Shown here in pieces: positions 38,163-47,460 of a DNA stretch of 64,000 nucleotides. This DNA is from Hyphomicrobium_A sp963817485 (GTDB lineage: Bacteria; Pseudomonadota; Alphaproteobacteria; Rhizobiales; Hyphomicrobiaceae). A program made the position numbers and the translations under genes. Below the pieces are notes generated by a model. The model did not search any database and was not told the DNA's origin. It saw only the letters and a list, made by a program, of their open reading frames with translations. Position 1 is the stretch's first letter, and every line of letters starts with the position of its first letter. The DNA lies in contig CAWFOR010000026.1 in assembly GCA_963817485.1 (NCBI GenBank), positions 186,001 to 250,000 on the forward strand, in the 5' to 3' direction.

Positions 38163-38335
38163 AGTATTACGAGGCGGCACCGCATGTCAAGCGGCAAACG
38201 CGCGAGACCGGACGGGATGGGCCCGTGGCAGTAGCCCTCCCGCCGGTTCTCCCCGCGCGCTGCCGATGTTCTGACGGGGTTTGATCCGCGGCAGACGGGG
38301 CCGGCAGGCACGCGAAGCTCGTCTTCTGAAAAGGC

Positions 38336-38368
38336 AAACGGGGAGCCGCGCAAGGCCGCTCCCCGTTT
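38336..38368 (-). terminator. Rho-independent terminator after FAS1 gene
   Basis: Perfect 11-bp inverted repeat AAACGGGGAGC / GCTCCCCGTTT with an 11-base loop. On the minus strand it is followed by TTTGCCTTTTC. It lies 12 bases beyond the FAS1 gene stop. Confidence 0.8.
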
Positions 38369-38380
38369 CGACGCGTAGGC

Positions 38381-38971
38381 TCAGTTCGGCTGCACGACAT
38401 TGTCGATGACGTGGATGACGCCGTTCGACTGCATGACGTCCGAGATCGTGATGCGGCCGGCGTGACCGTGCGCATCCCAAACCGCGAGGTGCTTGTCGTT
38501 GACGCGCTTGATCCACAGCGACTGGCCGTTGGCGGTCTTGAGCTCAGCCGTTCCGCCCGCCTTGTCGACCATGGACCAGAGGTCCTGCGCCGTCAGCCGC
38601 CCAGGCACGACGTGATAGGTGAGGATGTCGGTGAGCTTGCCCTTGTTCTCCGGCTTCAAGAGCATCGGCACGGTGCCGGGCGGCAGCTTGTCGAAGGCCT
38701 CGTTGACAGGAGCAAACACGGTGAAGGGACCTTTGCCCGACAGCGTGTCGACGAGACCGGCCGCCTTCACGGCAGCGACGAGCGTCGTGTGCTCCTTCGA
38801 GTTGACCGCGTTCTCGATGATGTTCTTCGAGGGATACATCGGCGCGCCGCCGACGGTCACGGTTCTCTCGGCGAAGCTCGGGGTCGCGGCGACGGCGCCC
38901 ATGGTGACGACGAACGCGATCGCTGTAGCGCGAAACAGCGCCGAGGATGCGAGTGTTTTGAGATAGTGCAC
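38381..38971 (-). CDS. Secreted fasciclin (FAS1) domain protein
   Basis: A 196-residue exported protein with a signal peptide (1-34, ending PSFA) and one FAS1 domain (about 45-195). Conserved elements are TLVAAVKAAGLVDTLSGKGPFTVFAPVNEAF, LTDILTYHVVPGRLT and SNGVIHVIDNVVQP. The GTG at 38971 is preceded by GGAGG at 8 bases. FAS1 proteins usually mediate adhesion or envelope functions. The anti-sigma and ECF sigma genes lie directly upstream in the same direction, so it is a likely target of that sigma factor. Confidence 0.9.
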   Translation of the reverse strand: MHYLKTLASSALFRATAIAFVVTMGAVAATPSFAERTVTVGGAPMYPSKNIIENAVNSKEHTTLVAAVKAAGLVDTLSGKGPFTVFAPVNEAFDKLPPGTVPMLLKPENKGKLTDILTYHVVPGRLTAQDLWSMVDKAGGTAELKTANGQSLWIKRVNDKHLAVWDAHGHAGRITISDVMQSNGVIHVIDNVVQPN

Positions 38972-39087
38972 GGCGTAGTCCTCCGATCTGGGTTTGGTGC
39001 TCCGTGTGGGAGCTGGCCAAGTTACGGAGGGTGCGAGGGCCGGTTTCGCGCTGCGTCGGCCAATTATTTTTGCGCGGAAGTGAAACC

Positions 39088-39817
39088 TTACTTGGTCGCC
39101 TGCAGCAGCTTGCCCGCAAACAGCACCGGACCGGTCGGTTGTCCGGTGGGCGAGCCGCCTTCGGGCTCGAGACTGACGGCGAGCGTCGCGTCCTCGATGA
39201 CCTTCGGCGAATAGCCCGCGAGCTGCGGCCCCACCACGGTGAACGGCTTGTCCCCGACGATGCCGAGCGAGCGCGGCGTCTTCAGCTCGTCGTTGACGAG
39301 CCACAGCTCGTAGCTCTTGCCGCGCTGCGGCTCGGCGGCGACGGCGCGGATGGTCAGGAGGCGCCTGTCGAGATCGACGGACACGAGGAACGCCGGCGAT
39401 TGGGCGTCCTTCTGCAGCACGGCGACGAGCGTCCGCTCCGGCGGATGGACGATTTCGCGATAGCCGACGAAGAGCAGCAGAGAAGCCGCCAGAGCGGTGG
39501 CCGTGACCGCCGCCGCTCGCCAGCGGCTTAGCCTGCGCTTGATGCCGACGATTTGAGCGGTGAGCTTGCTCCCCCGTCAGCAGCACTTCCTCGAGCGCAT
39601 CGACCCGGGCTTCGATCTCGGGCCAGATGGTCGCTGGCGCTTCGCGCGGCGGGATCACTTCGACGAGCGGAGCAAGCCTGCGGCCCCACGCCTCTATCGC
39701 GCCGGCAAGCCGAGGCTCGCTGTGCGCGCGCAGGGTCACGGCCGCGCGCTCGCCCGCGGGGAGCGTGCCCAGCACGTACTCCGCGGCGATCAGGTCGATG
39801 TCCTCACCGTTCGTCAT
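39088..39817 (-). CDS. Membrane-bound anti-sigma factor (RskA-like, frame disrupted)
   Basis: Anti-sigma factor of about 242 residues when frames are joined. The cytoplasmic N-terminus MTNGEDIDLIAAEYVLGTLPAGERAAV binds the sigma factor in such proteins. A membrane helix follows in WRAAAVTATALAASLLLFVGY, and the C-terminal RskA-type domain contains FLVSVDLDRRLLTIRAV, SYELWLVNDELKTPRSLG and LAVSLEPEGGSPTGQPTGPV. One +1-equivalent frame change lies in the C5 run at 39571-39575. Its ATG overlaps the sigma gene stop as ATGA, so the two are translationally coupled. Confidence 0.87.
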
Positions 39818-40365
39818 GAGCCGAGGCACTTCCTCAGTTGCGCCAGGCTGCGGTGCAGCCAGGTCTTGATGGTTGCCACGGGGTGGGCGAAGCGCTTCGC
39901 CAGCTCGTCGCGGCTGAGCCCGTTGTAGTAGGCGAGCAGCACGATCTCGCGGCGCTCCGGGTCGAGCCCCTGCAGACACTCCTGCAGGCGGCGCAGGTCC
40001 TGGCTCAGCTCGGCACCTTGTAGCGGATTCAAACCCTCCTCCACGACCTCGAGCGCTTCCGGCGCGTCCTCGATCGAGACCGGTGTCCGCCGCCGCACCT
40101 CGTCGATGGCGCGGTTGCGGGCAATGGTTGCCATCCAGGTGATGGGCGACGCCTTGGCGGGGTCGAAGGTTGCCGCTCGCTCCCAGATGCGCACGTAGAC
40201 GTCCTGCAGCACGTCCTCGGCCATGGCGCGGCGCGGCAGGATGCGCACGACGATGCCCCACAGCTTGGCCGACGTCGCCTTGTAGACCGCGGCAAACGCC
40301 TCGCGGTCGCGCGCGGCGACGCGGGCCAGCAGGTCGGAAAGATCGGCGGCAGGCGGCTTTGTCAT
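39814..40365 (-). CDS. ECF-family RNA polymerase sigma factor (SigK-like)
   Basis: An extracytoplasmic-function sigma factor of 183 residues. Region 2 includes DREAFAAVYKATSAKLWGIVVRIL and AEDVLQDVYVRIWERAATFDP with SPITWMATIARNRAIDEVRR. Region 4 includes LDPERREIVLLAYYNGLSRDELAKRF and the recognition helix PVATIKTWLHRSLAQLRKCL. ATG 40365 is preferred; a GTG at 40374 would add three residues. Together with the RskA-like anti-sigma and FAS1 genes it resembles the SigK-RskA arrangement of mycobacteria, where FAS1 proteins are the regulon. Confidence 0.92.
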   Translation of the reverse strand: MTKPPAADLSDLLARVAARDREAFAAVYKATSAKLWGIVVRILPRRAMAEDVLQDVYVRIWERAATFDPAKASPITWMATIARNRAIDEVRRRTPVSIEDAPEALEVVEEGLNPLQGAELSQDLRRLQECLQGLDPERREIVLLAYYNGLSRDELAKRFAHPVATIKTWLHRSLAQLRKCLGS

Positions 40366-40406
40366 CGTGATCACAATTCAGGATACGGATGCCGGCCGTA
40401 TCGGTT

Positions 40407-41114
40407 TCAGGGCGCCGGGGCACCCCGGACCGAGCGCAGGAACGTGGTCAGGCAATCGGTTGCGTAGTGAATATGGTCGGGCAGTTCGCGCCAGTTGCGC
40501 ATCTGCAGCTGCGCCGGGTGGTCGACATAATCGGAATGGACGAGCACGGTCGTCATGCCGAGCGCGTGCGGGGCCTCGAGGTTATGCGGCATGTCCTCGA
40601 ACATGGCCGCCTCGCGCACGGCCACGCCATGGCGCTTAACCATGCGGTCGAAGGCGTCGGCGGAGGGCTTTGCCACGTACTCGCAGGCGGCGATGTCGCA
40701 GATGTCCTCGAACAGGTGGAGGACGCCGAGCTTCTCGGCGACGCGCTCGGCGTGGCGGCGCGAGCCGTTGGTGAAAATGAGCCTGCGGCCGGGCAGCGCC
40801 TCCACCGCGGCCGCCAGCTCCGGCAGCTGCGGCACGGGGGAGAGGTCGATGTCGTGCACGTAGTCGAGGAAGCCTTGCGGCTCGAGCTTGTGCACCTGCA
40901 TGAGGCCCGTAAGCGTCGTGCCGAACTGGCGGTAGTAGGTCTTCTGCAGGTAGCGGGCGTGCTCGAAGGGCACGTCCAGATACTCGGCGATGAACTTGCC
41001 CATGCGCCGGTCGACCTCGGCGAAGAGGTTGCACTGCGCGGGGTAGAGCGTGTTGTCGAGGTCGAAGATCCAGGTGGCGGTATCGGCAAAGCCGCGCTTT
41101 GATTTGGCGGCCAC
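40407..41114 (-). CDS. HAD-superfamily pyrimidine 5'-nucleotidase
   Basis: HAD hydrolase of the SDT1-like pyrimidine 5'-nucleotidase group, 235 residues. HAD motif I is DLDNTLYP, motif II is in LIFTNGSRRHAERV, and motif III/IV is FEDMPHNLEAPHALGMTTVLV. The cap contains YYRQFGTTLTGLMQVHKLEP. GTG 41114 has GGAG 7 bases upstream. An ATG at 41162, overlapping the argB stop as ATGA, is an alternative start. Encoded directly downstream of argB in the same orientation, as in many rhizobial genomes. Confidence 0.9.
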   Translation of the reverse strand: MAAKSKRGFADTATWIFDLDNTLYPAQCNLFAEVDRRMGKFIAEYLDVPFEHARYLQKTYYRQFGTTLTGLMQVHKLEPQGFLDYVHDIDLSPVPQLPELAAAVEALPGRRLIFTNGSRRHAERVAEKLGVLHLFEDICDIAACEYVAKPSADAFDRMVKRHGVAVREAAMFEDMPHNLEAPHALGMTTVLVHSDYVDHPAQLQMRNWRELPDHIHYATDCLTTFLRSVRGAPAP

Positions 41115-41158
41115 GGATTGCTCCGTGCCTTGCAGGGCTCGGCGCTGTCCCGACACAG

Positions 41159-42109
41159 TCATTTGAGCCGCGCCCGCGCTTTCTGCCGCGCACTGCACAC
41201 GAGCGTGCCGACGCCGTGGGTGGTGAACAGCTCGAGCAGCACGCAGTGGGGGACGCGCCCGTCGATGATGACGACGCCTTCGACGCCGGCTTCGACCACC
41301 TCTATGCAACCTTCGATCTTGGGGATCATGCCGCCCGAGATGGCGCCGCTCTTGATGAGTGCGCGCGCTTCCTCGATCGAAAGCTCGTGCACGAGCTCCT
41401 TGTTCTTGTCGAGCACGCCCTCGACGTCCGTGAGCAGCAGGAGCCGCTTCGCCTTCATGCGGGCGGCGAGCGCGCTCGCGAACGTGTCGGCGTTGATGTT
41501 CAGCGTCTCGCCCTCCCGGCTCACGCCGATCGGCGCGATCACGGGGATGAGGTCGGAGCCGGAGATCACCTCCACAATGTGCGGGTTGACCTCGACGGGT
41601 TCACCCACGTAGCCGATGTCGACCGCCTTGACGACGTTCGACTCCGGGTCCGGCATCTCGGTGATCTTGCGGGCGATCATCAGGTTGGCATCCTTGCCGC
41701 AGATGCCGACGGCCTTGCCGCCCTGCCGGTTGATGGCCGACACGATGTCCTTGTTGATCTGGCCGGCGAGCACCATCTCGACGACCTCGACCGTCGTCTT
41801 GTCGGTGACGCGCAGCCCGTGCACGAAGTCCGATGTGATGTGCAGTTTCTTGAGCATGGCCGCGATCTGCGGCCCGCCGCCGTGCACGACGATGGGGTTC
41901 ACGCCCGACTGCTTCAGGTAGACGACGTCCTGCGCGAAGGCGTCGGCCAGCGCGGCATCGACCATGGCGTGGCCGCCGAACTTGATGACCACGGTCTGGT
42001 CGTCGTAGCGGATGAGGTGCGGCAGCGCCTCCGCCAGGATGCGCGCCTGCACGTGCGGCGAAAGCTCGGCCTCTGCCGCCCCGCCCTGCGGCTGCGATTT
42101 CGTCTTCAT
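41159..42109 (-). CDS. argB: Acetylglutamate kinase
   Basis: N-acetyl-L-glutamate kinase, second step of arginine synthesis, 316 residues from ATG 42109 (a TTG two codons earlier is possible). Amino-acid-kinase features are VVIKFGGHAMVD, VVHGGGPQIAAMLK, NINADTFASALAARM and LLLLTDVEGVLDKNKE, with ISGGMIPKIEGC near the C-terminus. The N-terminal 25 residues are the extension typical of alphaproteobacterial forms. Normally argB follows engB directly; here the ClpA-N-domain gene on the plus strand lies between them. Confidence 0.96.
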   Translation of the reverse strand: MKTKSQPQGGAAEAELSPHVQARILAEALPHLIRYDDQTVVIKFGGHAMVDAALADAFAQDVVYLKQSGVNPIVVHGGGPQIAAMLKKLHITSDFVHGLRVTDKTTVEVVEMVLAGQINKDIVSAINRQGGKAVGICGKDANLMIARKITEMPDPESNVVKAVDIGYVGEPVEVNPHIVEVISGSDLIPVIAPIGVSREGETLNINADTFASALAARMKAKRLLLLTDVEGVLDKNKELVHELSIEEARALIKSGAISGGMIPKIEGCIEVVEAGVEGVVIIDGRVPHCVLLELFTTHGVGTLVCSARQKARARLK

Positions 42110-42353
42110 GCTCAATGCTCAGGCCTTGCGCTTCCGCTGCCGTAACCCGGGCTGCGCGACAAAATGGATGTCCCCGCAACCGATTGACCGCTCTTATACC
42201 GCCAAGGCGCGCGACCTCAACGGATTTCCCCCACAATCGGGTGCTAGCGCAACGCGCTTGCGCGCCCGTATACCTGCCATGGCGGTGCCGATACGTTAAC
42301 ACCCGGCAGGAGGTAGGCTGGGCGGCGATCGGTTGCCGCGGGGAGAGGTTTGA

Positions 42354-44085
42354 ATGATTGCCGACGACCTGAGCCGCATCTCCATGTCGGCCGGCCTCGC
42401 GACCACCGTATCGCGGGCCGTCGACTATGCGCGTGGACAGGGCCACCAAGACGTATTGCTCGAGCACATGTTGATGGCGCTGTGCGACGACCCGGACGCA
42501 GCCCTGGTGCTGGCTGCCAGCAACATCGACGTGGCGCGTTTGCGTGCGGACGTGGCGGACTACTTGGCTGGCGTCGAACGGCGCGTGGCCCCGCACGGGC
42601 AGACGTTCGATCCGGTGGTGTCGACGGACCTGCTGCGCATCCTGGAGGCGGCGGCCGCTGCTGCGCGCGGTGGAAAGCGACGGGAAATCAACGGCGCGAT
42701 CGTGCTCGCGGCCATCGTCGGCGACGGCAAGAGCCCCGCGGCGCACTTCATGCGCGCGCAAGGACTGACGTTCGAAGGCGCGATCCGCGCCCTGCAGACG
42801 AGCCGGCAGGCTACCGCTCCGGCACCGGCGACCGCCGGTGACATCCTCGCCAACGCGCGAGAGCGCGTGCAGGCGCGGACGCGAGGGCCGGTGTACCCCG
42901 CACCGCAGGCCGATGCCGTACCGGCGCCGCCGTCACCCCCGGAGCCTGAGCCCGAGCCGGACCTCGATGAGGTTTACGCCGAGATCGGCGAGCCGATCGA
43001 AGAGGTGGAGGAGGCACAGCCTGCGGCCTTCGCGCCAGGCGCGGGCGGCTCTGAATGGAACGTCAGCAACGAACAGCACAACCAACCAGACCACGAGGGG
43101 CTCGACGAGGCACAGCCCGCCGAAGAAGCGGGCTACGAGGACGAGCCTCCACAGATGCCGGCGTCCGCTCCCTTTCCGCCGCCGCTTCCGCTTCCCGGAC
43201 GCGCCGGATTTTTCGCCAGCGCCTGCCCTGCGCGACTTCGATCGGAAGCTCGCTGCTCCCGCGTTTGGACCACCTAGCCTGCCGCCGGTTCCGTCCGCGC
43301 GCCAACCTTCCTCGGTGCCCTGGCCGGATGTCATGCCCGAGCTGCCGGGGGTAGGCTCCAGCGACACGCGGCGTCCTCGTGTCGAGGGCATCGGAGCCGC
43401 CGCCGATCATCGCCCCACGCTTGCCGAGCGCGCGCGCCGGTTCGAGCAAGGCGGTGACCGCGCGCCTCCCCCGCCCCCGCCTCTGGGCGCGAGCCGGACG
43501 CCTTCAGTGCCACAGGGTGCGCGTCCCGCGGGGGCACGTGTGCGCGCCGAGGTTGGTCAGCTCGTCGAGAACATCCCGCGCTCAATGCGCGTCGCTGTGC
43601 CGGTGCTGGTCGAGGCCCGCATCGCCCGTGCCGACGTGCAAAACCTATCGGAAGGCATGCGGGGTGGAGGTGCCGCCCAGCAGCACGAGATCAAGATCAC
43701 ACGCGTGATGTCGGTGAGCTTGCGTGCGCCGGACGGCGGCTTCTTCATCGAGAGCGCTTCGCCCGAGACGCAGTTCATCGACGGGACGCACTCGCTTTCG
43801 GCGGACGATTTCGCGAGCTGGCGCTGGCACGTGACGCCGCGCGAGAAAGGCAAGAAGCGGCTGCAGCTCGTGATCTCGGGGCGCGCTGTCGCCGATGGGA
43901 TCATCGCGGAGACCGCGCTGCCCGATCAGGTCATCAGCGTGCGCGTAAGGACCAACTACGGGCGCTCCTTCGCGCGCGGCTTCGGCTGGGTCGTCGCCGC
44001 CGTAGCCGGCGGCCTGATAGCGAGGTTCGGCGAGGGCGCCTTCGACGCCGGCTGGCAGATCCTCTCGCACTTCATCCACAAGTGA
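42354..44085 (+). CDS. ClpA N-domain protein with Pro-rich linker and C-terminal beta/TM region (frame disrupted)
   Basis: About 576 residues when frames are joined. Residues 1-150 are two Clp repeats of the ClpA type, as in HQDVLLEHMLMALCDDPDAALVL and KSPAAHFMRAQGLTFEGAI, the double repeat that binds ClpS adaptors and substrates. No AAA+ module follows. A Pro/Glu-rich linker (about 150-390) leads to a predicted beta-rich domain (MRVAVPVLVEARIARADV, SLRAPDGGFFIESASPETQF) and ends in a hydrophobic helix GFGWVVAAVAGGLIARFG. A +1-equivalent frame change lies in 43170-43200. GGGGAGAGG precedes the ATG. No function is known to me; the composition suggests a membrane-anchored N-domain scaffold. Confidence 0.75.
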
Positions 44086-44098
44086 ACCACCGCGGGCG

Positions 44099-44743
44099 CT
44101 AGCTGCGCTCGGCCACGATACCGGCAATCGCTGCGCGCAGGTCTCCGACGCCGAGGGCCTTCTCTGACGATGTGACGATCAGGCCCGGATAGGCAGCCGC
44201 GTGCGTCTTCAGTGCCCCGGTCGTGGATTCGACGACCTTCTCGAGTTCGTGTGCGCCGATCTTGTCGGCCTTCGTCAGCACCACCTGGTAGGACACCGCC
44301 GCGGTATCGAGCATTTTCATGACCTCGAGGTCGGGCGGCTTGAGGCCATGGCGCGCGTCGATGAGCAGGAACACGCGCGCGAGCGTGACGCGGCCACGCA
44401 GGTAGTCGGAGACGAGCGCCGTCCACGCCGCGACCTTTTCCTTCGGCGCCTTGGCGAAGCCGTAGCCCGGCATGTCGACGAGAAAGAGCGGCGCGTCGGC
44501 GGCCTGGAAGAAATTGAGCTCCTGCGTGCGCCCCGGCGTGTTGGAGGTGCGCGCGAGGCCGCCCTGGCGCACGAGCGCGTTCAAGAGGCTCGATTTGCCG
44601 ACGTTGGAGCGGCCGGCAAAGGCGATCTCGATGCGGTCGGCGGGAGGGAGGAACTCAAGACCGGGCGCGCTTTTCAATATCTCCCACGGCCGCTCGAACA
44701 GGCGGTCGCCGGCCGCGAGCAAGGATGGGTCCGGCTCCGCCAT
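44099..44743 (-). CDS. engB: Ribosome biogenesis GTP-binding protein EngB/YihA
   Basis: TrmE-Era-type GTPase that assists 50S maturation, 214 residues. G1 is AGRSNVGKSSLLNAL, G3 is VDMPGYGFAKAP, G4 is LTKADKIG and TSNTPGRTQELNFF is the switch I region. The ATG at 44743 gives MAEPDPSLLAAG; in-frame sequence upstream is out-of-frame yidC DNA and not part of the protein. It lies 27 bases after yidC in the rpmH-rnpA-yidC-engB operon. Confidence 0.95.
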   Translation of the reverse strand: MAEPDPSLLAAGDRLFERPWEILKSAPGLEFLPPADRIEIAFAGRSNVGKSSLLNALVRQGGLARTSNTPGRTQELNFFQAADAPLFLVDMPGYGFAKAPKEKVAAWTALVSDYLRGRVTLARVFLLIDARHGLKPPDLEVMKMLDTAAVSYQVVLTKADKIGAHELEKVVESTTGALKTHAAAYPGLIVTSSEKALGVGDLRAAIAGIVAERS

Positions 44744-44769
44744 GAAGACCTCGCGCCTCTGCGCAACCG

Positions 44770-46704
44770 CTAGGTGCGGTGTTTGTCCTTGGCCGGCGGC
44801 TTGCCGTCCGTGCCTGGCTTGTGGTCGGACGTGCTCCCGCCCCCGTTCTTGCGCGGCATCATTTGCTTTGCCGCCGAGCCGACGAGGCCGCCCGCACTGG
44901 TTAGCGCGGCGAGCTTGCTCTTCAGGTTGGCGATGAGGTGGATCTCGGCGCCGTGCTTCTTCATGATGTAGGACTGCTGCGCGAGCGACAGCGTGTTGCT
45001 CCAGGCCCAGTAGATCACGAGACCCGCCGGGAACGAGGCGAGCATGAACGTGAACATCACGGGCATCCAACTGAAGATCTGCTGCTGAACGGGATCGGCC
45101 TGCTGCGGGTTGAGCTGCATTTGCAGCCACATGGTGATGCCCATGAGCAGCGGCCACACGCCGATGTGGAGGAACTCCGGCACGTGATAGGGCAGGAGCC
45201 CGAACAGGTTGAACAGCGACGTGGGATCGGGCGCCGACAGGTCCTTGATCCAGCCGAAGAACGGCGCATGCCGCATGTCGAGCGTGATGAACAGCACCTT
45301 GTAGAGAGCGAAGAACACCGGCAACTGCAAGAGCACCGGCATGCAGCCGGCGATCGGATTGACCTTCGCGTCGCGATAAAGGTCCATCTGCGCTTGCTGC
45401 AGCTTCGTCTTGTCGTCCTTGTAGCGCTCGCGCAGCGCCTCGATCTGCGGCTGCAGCTTCTTCATCTTCGCCATCGAGGCGTACTGCTTGCTCGCAAGCG
45501 GGAAGAACGCGAGCCGCACGAGCACCGTCAGGATGAGGATGGTCACGCCGAAGTTGTGCACGACCGAGTTGATGGCTTCCATCAGGTAGAAGAGCGGCTT
45601 CGTAATGAAGAAGAACCAGCCCCAGTCGATCAGGAGATCGAACTGCTTGATGCCCTCGTTCACCTCGTAGGCCTGCAGGACCTTCACTTCCTTGGCGCCC
45701 GCGAAGAGCTTGTCCTCGACGGCGACGGTTTGCCCCGGAGGAATAGCGACGGCGTCGCGCAGGTAGTCGGTCTGGTAGGCAGCCAGCTCGCCCGGCTTCT
45801 CCGGCCAGCCTTTGAACTGGGCGTGATAGACGGCCTTCTGGTCGGGGACGAGGGCGGAGGCCCAATACTTGTCGGTGAAGCCGAGCCAGCCGGCGGTTGC
45901 CGGCTCGAAGGTGCGGGTCCCGTCATCCACCGCAGCCGTATACTTGCTCTTCTGCTCGCCTTGCTCGCCGATGACGCCGATGAGGCCCTCGTGCATGATC
46001 CAGTTGCCCTGGACGTGCGGCGTGCCTTCGCGGCGGATACGTGCGTAAGGCGCGAGCGACACCTCGGTGGTGCCCTTGTTCTCGACCGCATCGACAATCT
46101 TGAACATGTACTTGTCGTCGATGGAGAGCGCACGCTTGAAGACGAGACCCTGGCCGTTGTCCCACTGCAGCGTCACCGGCGTCGCGGGCGTCAGTGTCGG
46201 CTGACCCTCGACCGTCCACAGCGTGTCGCGATCGGGGAGCTTCGTCTGCGCACCGCCCTGCGGCACCCAGCCGTACTCGGCGAAATAGGGCTGCGGGCTG
46301 TTGGTCGGCGAGAACAGCGTGACGTTGGGGCTCTTGGGGTCGACGGTCTCGTGGTAGCGCACGAGCACGAGGTCGTCGATGCGCCCGCCCTTCAGCGCGA
46401 TCGAGCCTCTGAGCGAGGGCGTCTCGACCGGGATGCGGGGCGAGGCTGCGATCGCCTCCTCGCGCGTCTGCGCCGTCGCGGCAGCCGGCCCCGCGGCCGG
46501 CACCGTTCCCTGCGGCGTGGCGTTGGGCGATGGGACGCCACTGTCCGGCGTCGCCGTCGGGGGCGTCACCTGCTGCGACTGCTCCTGCGCCCGCCGCTTG
46601 GCTTCCTGCGGCCGCGCATAGAAGTATTCCCACGCGACCAGCACCGCCATCGACAGCACCACGGCGAGGATCAGGTTTTTGTATTGATCGGGGTCTTGCT
46701 GCAT
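44770..46704 (-). CDS. yidC: Membrane protein insertase YidC
   Basis: Sec-associated and independent insertase for inner-membrane proteins, including F0 subunits, 644 residues. It starts MQQDPDQYKNLILAVVLSMA with the first membrane helix. A periplasmic domain of about 330 residues follows (APYARIRREGTPHVQGNWIM, DYLRDAVAIPPGQTV). The conserved five-helix core runs from WGWFFFITKPLFYLMEAI through KYASMAKMKKLQPQIEALRE-type segments, FFALYKVLFITLDMR and PAGLVIYWAWSNTLSLAQQ. The C-terminal tail is basic. Located at its usual position between rnpA and engB. Confidence 0.96.
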   Translation of the reverse strand: MQQDPDQYKNLILAVVLSMAVLVAWEYFYARPQEAKRRAQEQSQQVTPPTATPDSGVPSPNATPQGTVPAAGPAAATAQTREEAIAASPRIPVETPSLRGSIALKGGRIDDLVLVRYHETVDPKSPNVTLFSPTNSPQPYFAEYGWVPQGGAQTKLPDRDTLWTVEGQPTLTPATPVTLQWDNGQGLVFKRALSIDDKYMFKIVDAVENKGTTEVSLAPYARIRREGTPHVQGNWIMHEGLIGVIGEQGEQKSKYTAAVDDGTRTFEPATAGWLGFTDKYWASALVPDQKAVYHAQFKGWPEKPGELAAYQTDYLRDAVAIPPGQTVAVEDKLFAGAKEVKVLQAYEVNEGIKQFDLLIDWGWFFFITKPLFYLMEAINSVVHNFGVTILILTVLVRLAFFPLASKQYASMAKMKKLQPQIEALRERYKDDKTKLQQAQMDLYRDAKVNPIAGCMPVLLQLPVFFALYKVLFITLDMRHAPFFGWIKDLSAPDPTSLFNLFGLLPYHVPEFLHIGVWPLLMGITMWLQMQLNPQQADPVQQQIFSWMPVMFTFMLASFPAGLVIYWAWSNTLSLAQQSYIMKKHGAEIHLIANLKSKLAALTSAGGLVGSAAKQMMPRKNGGGSTSDHKPGTDGKPPAKDKHRT

Positions 46705-46873
46705 CCCTTGCCGGCCTACAGCCGTCCTTGTCCGTCGTGAGCTCTCGCCGCAGGCCAGCGATGTGCATCGCACGCGGCGCGCAAGGTCAAATCGTGCGCC
46801 CGTGCGCCCGTGGCAATAGCGGATGAGGCGGGCTTCGCAAATCGGAAACTCTTGGGAAGCGCCATTTGGGCCC

Positions 46874-47251
46874 TTATTCGGGCTTCCGCGCTCGGCCTTT
46901 CGCAGATTGTGGTTGATGCACGCGGGCGAGCGCCTGCTCCAGGTCGGCCTTCAGGTCGCCATAGGCGCGCTCCACCGCGCCCGGACGCGCGATCAGGACG
47001 TAGTCGTAGCCCTGCCGAACCTGGTCGGGGGCCAGCGCTGCGACGAGCGCGCGCAGGCGCCGGCGTACGCGATTGCGCACCACGGCGCCGCCAATCTTCT
47101 TCGATACGGTGAACCCGAACCGGGCTCCAGAGGGGCCGGCCGCGTCCTGGGGCCGCAAGCGGGCCTCGAGCACGAAAGATGAGTTGCTCCAGCGCCGGCC
47201 GTTCCGGACCGCCAAAAATTCGGAGCGCTTCTTGAGGGTTGAGAGTGCCAA
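46874..47251 (-). CDS. rnpA: Ribonuclease P protein component
   Basis: Basic protein subunit of RNase P, 125 residues. The start TTG at 47251 gives MALSTLKKRSEFLAVRNGRR, with GGAG about 9 bases upstream. The family signature RNRVRRRLRALVAAL is present, preceded by RFGFTVSKKIGGAVVRN. The C-terminus is extended and basic (QSAKGRARKPE). It follows rpmH by about 74 bases. The 170-base gap to yidC has no additional yidD gene. Confidence 0.93.
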   Translation of the reverse strand: MALSTLKKRSEFLAVRNGRRWSNSSFVLEARLRPQDAAGPSGARFGFTVSKKIGGAVVRNRVRRRLRALVAALAPDQVRQGYDYVLIARPGAVERAYGDLKADLEQALARVHQPQSAKGRARKPE

Positions 47252-47325
47252 GACGCAAGGCTCCCGCCCACCGAAGGCTACGCTCCGCGGCGGAACAGGC
47301 TCGCCGGCCGGAATTGATCACGCGC

Positions 47326-47460
47326 TCAAGCCGACAGCCGCTTGCGGCCCTTGGCCCGCCGCCGCGTAATAACCCGCATCCCGCCCTTGGTGAGCATCCG
47401 CTTGCGGAAGCCGTGCCGCCGCTTGCGGACGAGCCGGCTCGGTTGATAAGTGCGCTTCAC
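47326..47460 (-). CDS. rpmH: 50S ribosomal protein L34
   Basis: The 44-residue L34 protein, beginning with GTG 47460: VKRTYQPSRLVRKRRHGFRK, then MLTKGGMRVITRRRAKGRKRLSA. The match to L34 is complete. GGAG precedes the GTG by about 10 bases. First gene of the rpmH-rnpA-yidC-engB operon, divergent from the FAD oxidoreductase gene across 226 bases. Confidence 0.98.
   Translation of the reverse strand: MKRTYQPSRLVRKRRHGFRKRMLTKGGMRVITRRRAKGRKRLSA

Noticed and set aside
38972..40423. Single 680-codon frame running from the sigma gene into the FAS1 gene
   Set aside because: It is a composite: shadow of the ECF sigma gene, the true N-terminus of the anti-sigma factor, more shadow, then the FAS1 protein. 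Real genes start at 40365, 39817 and 38971.
44744..45865. Long N-terminal extension in frame with engB
   Set aside because: It is out-of-frame yidC sequence that happens to lack stops; engB begins at the conserved MAEPDPS start at 44743.
44938..46740. 600-codon plus-strand frame opposite yidC
   Set aside because: Rich in His/Glu/Arg with no domains; yidC on the other strand is complete.
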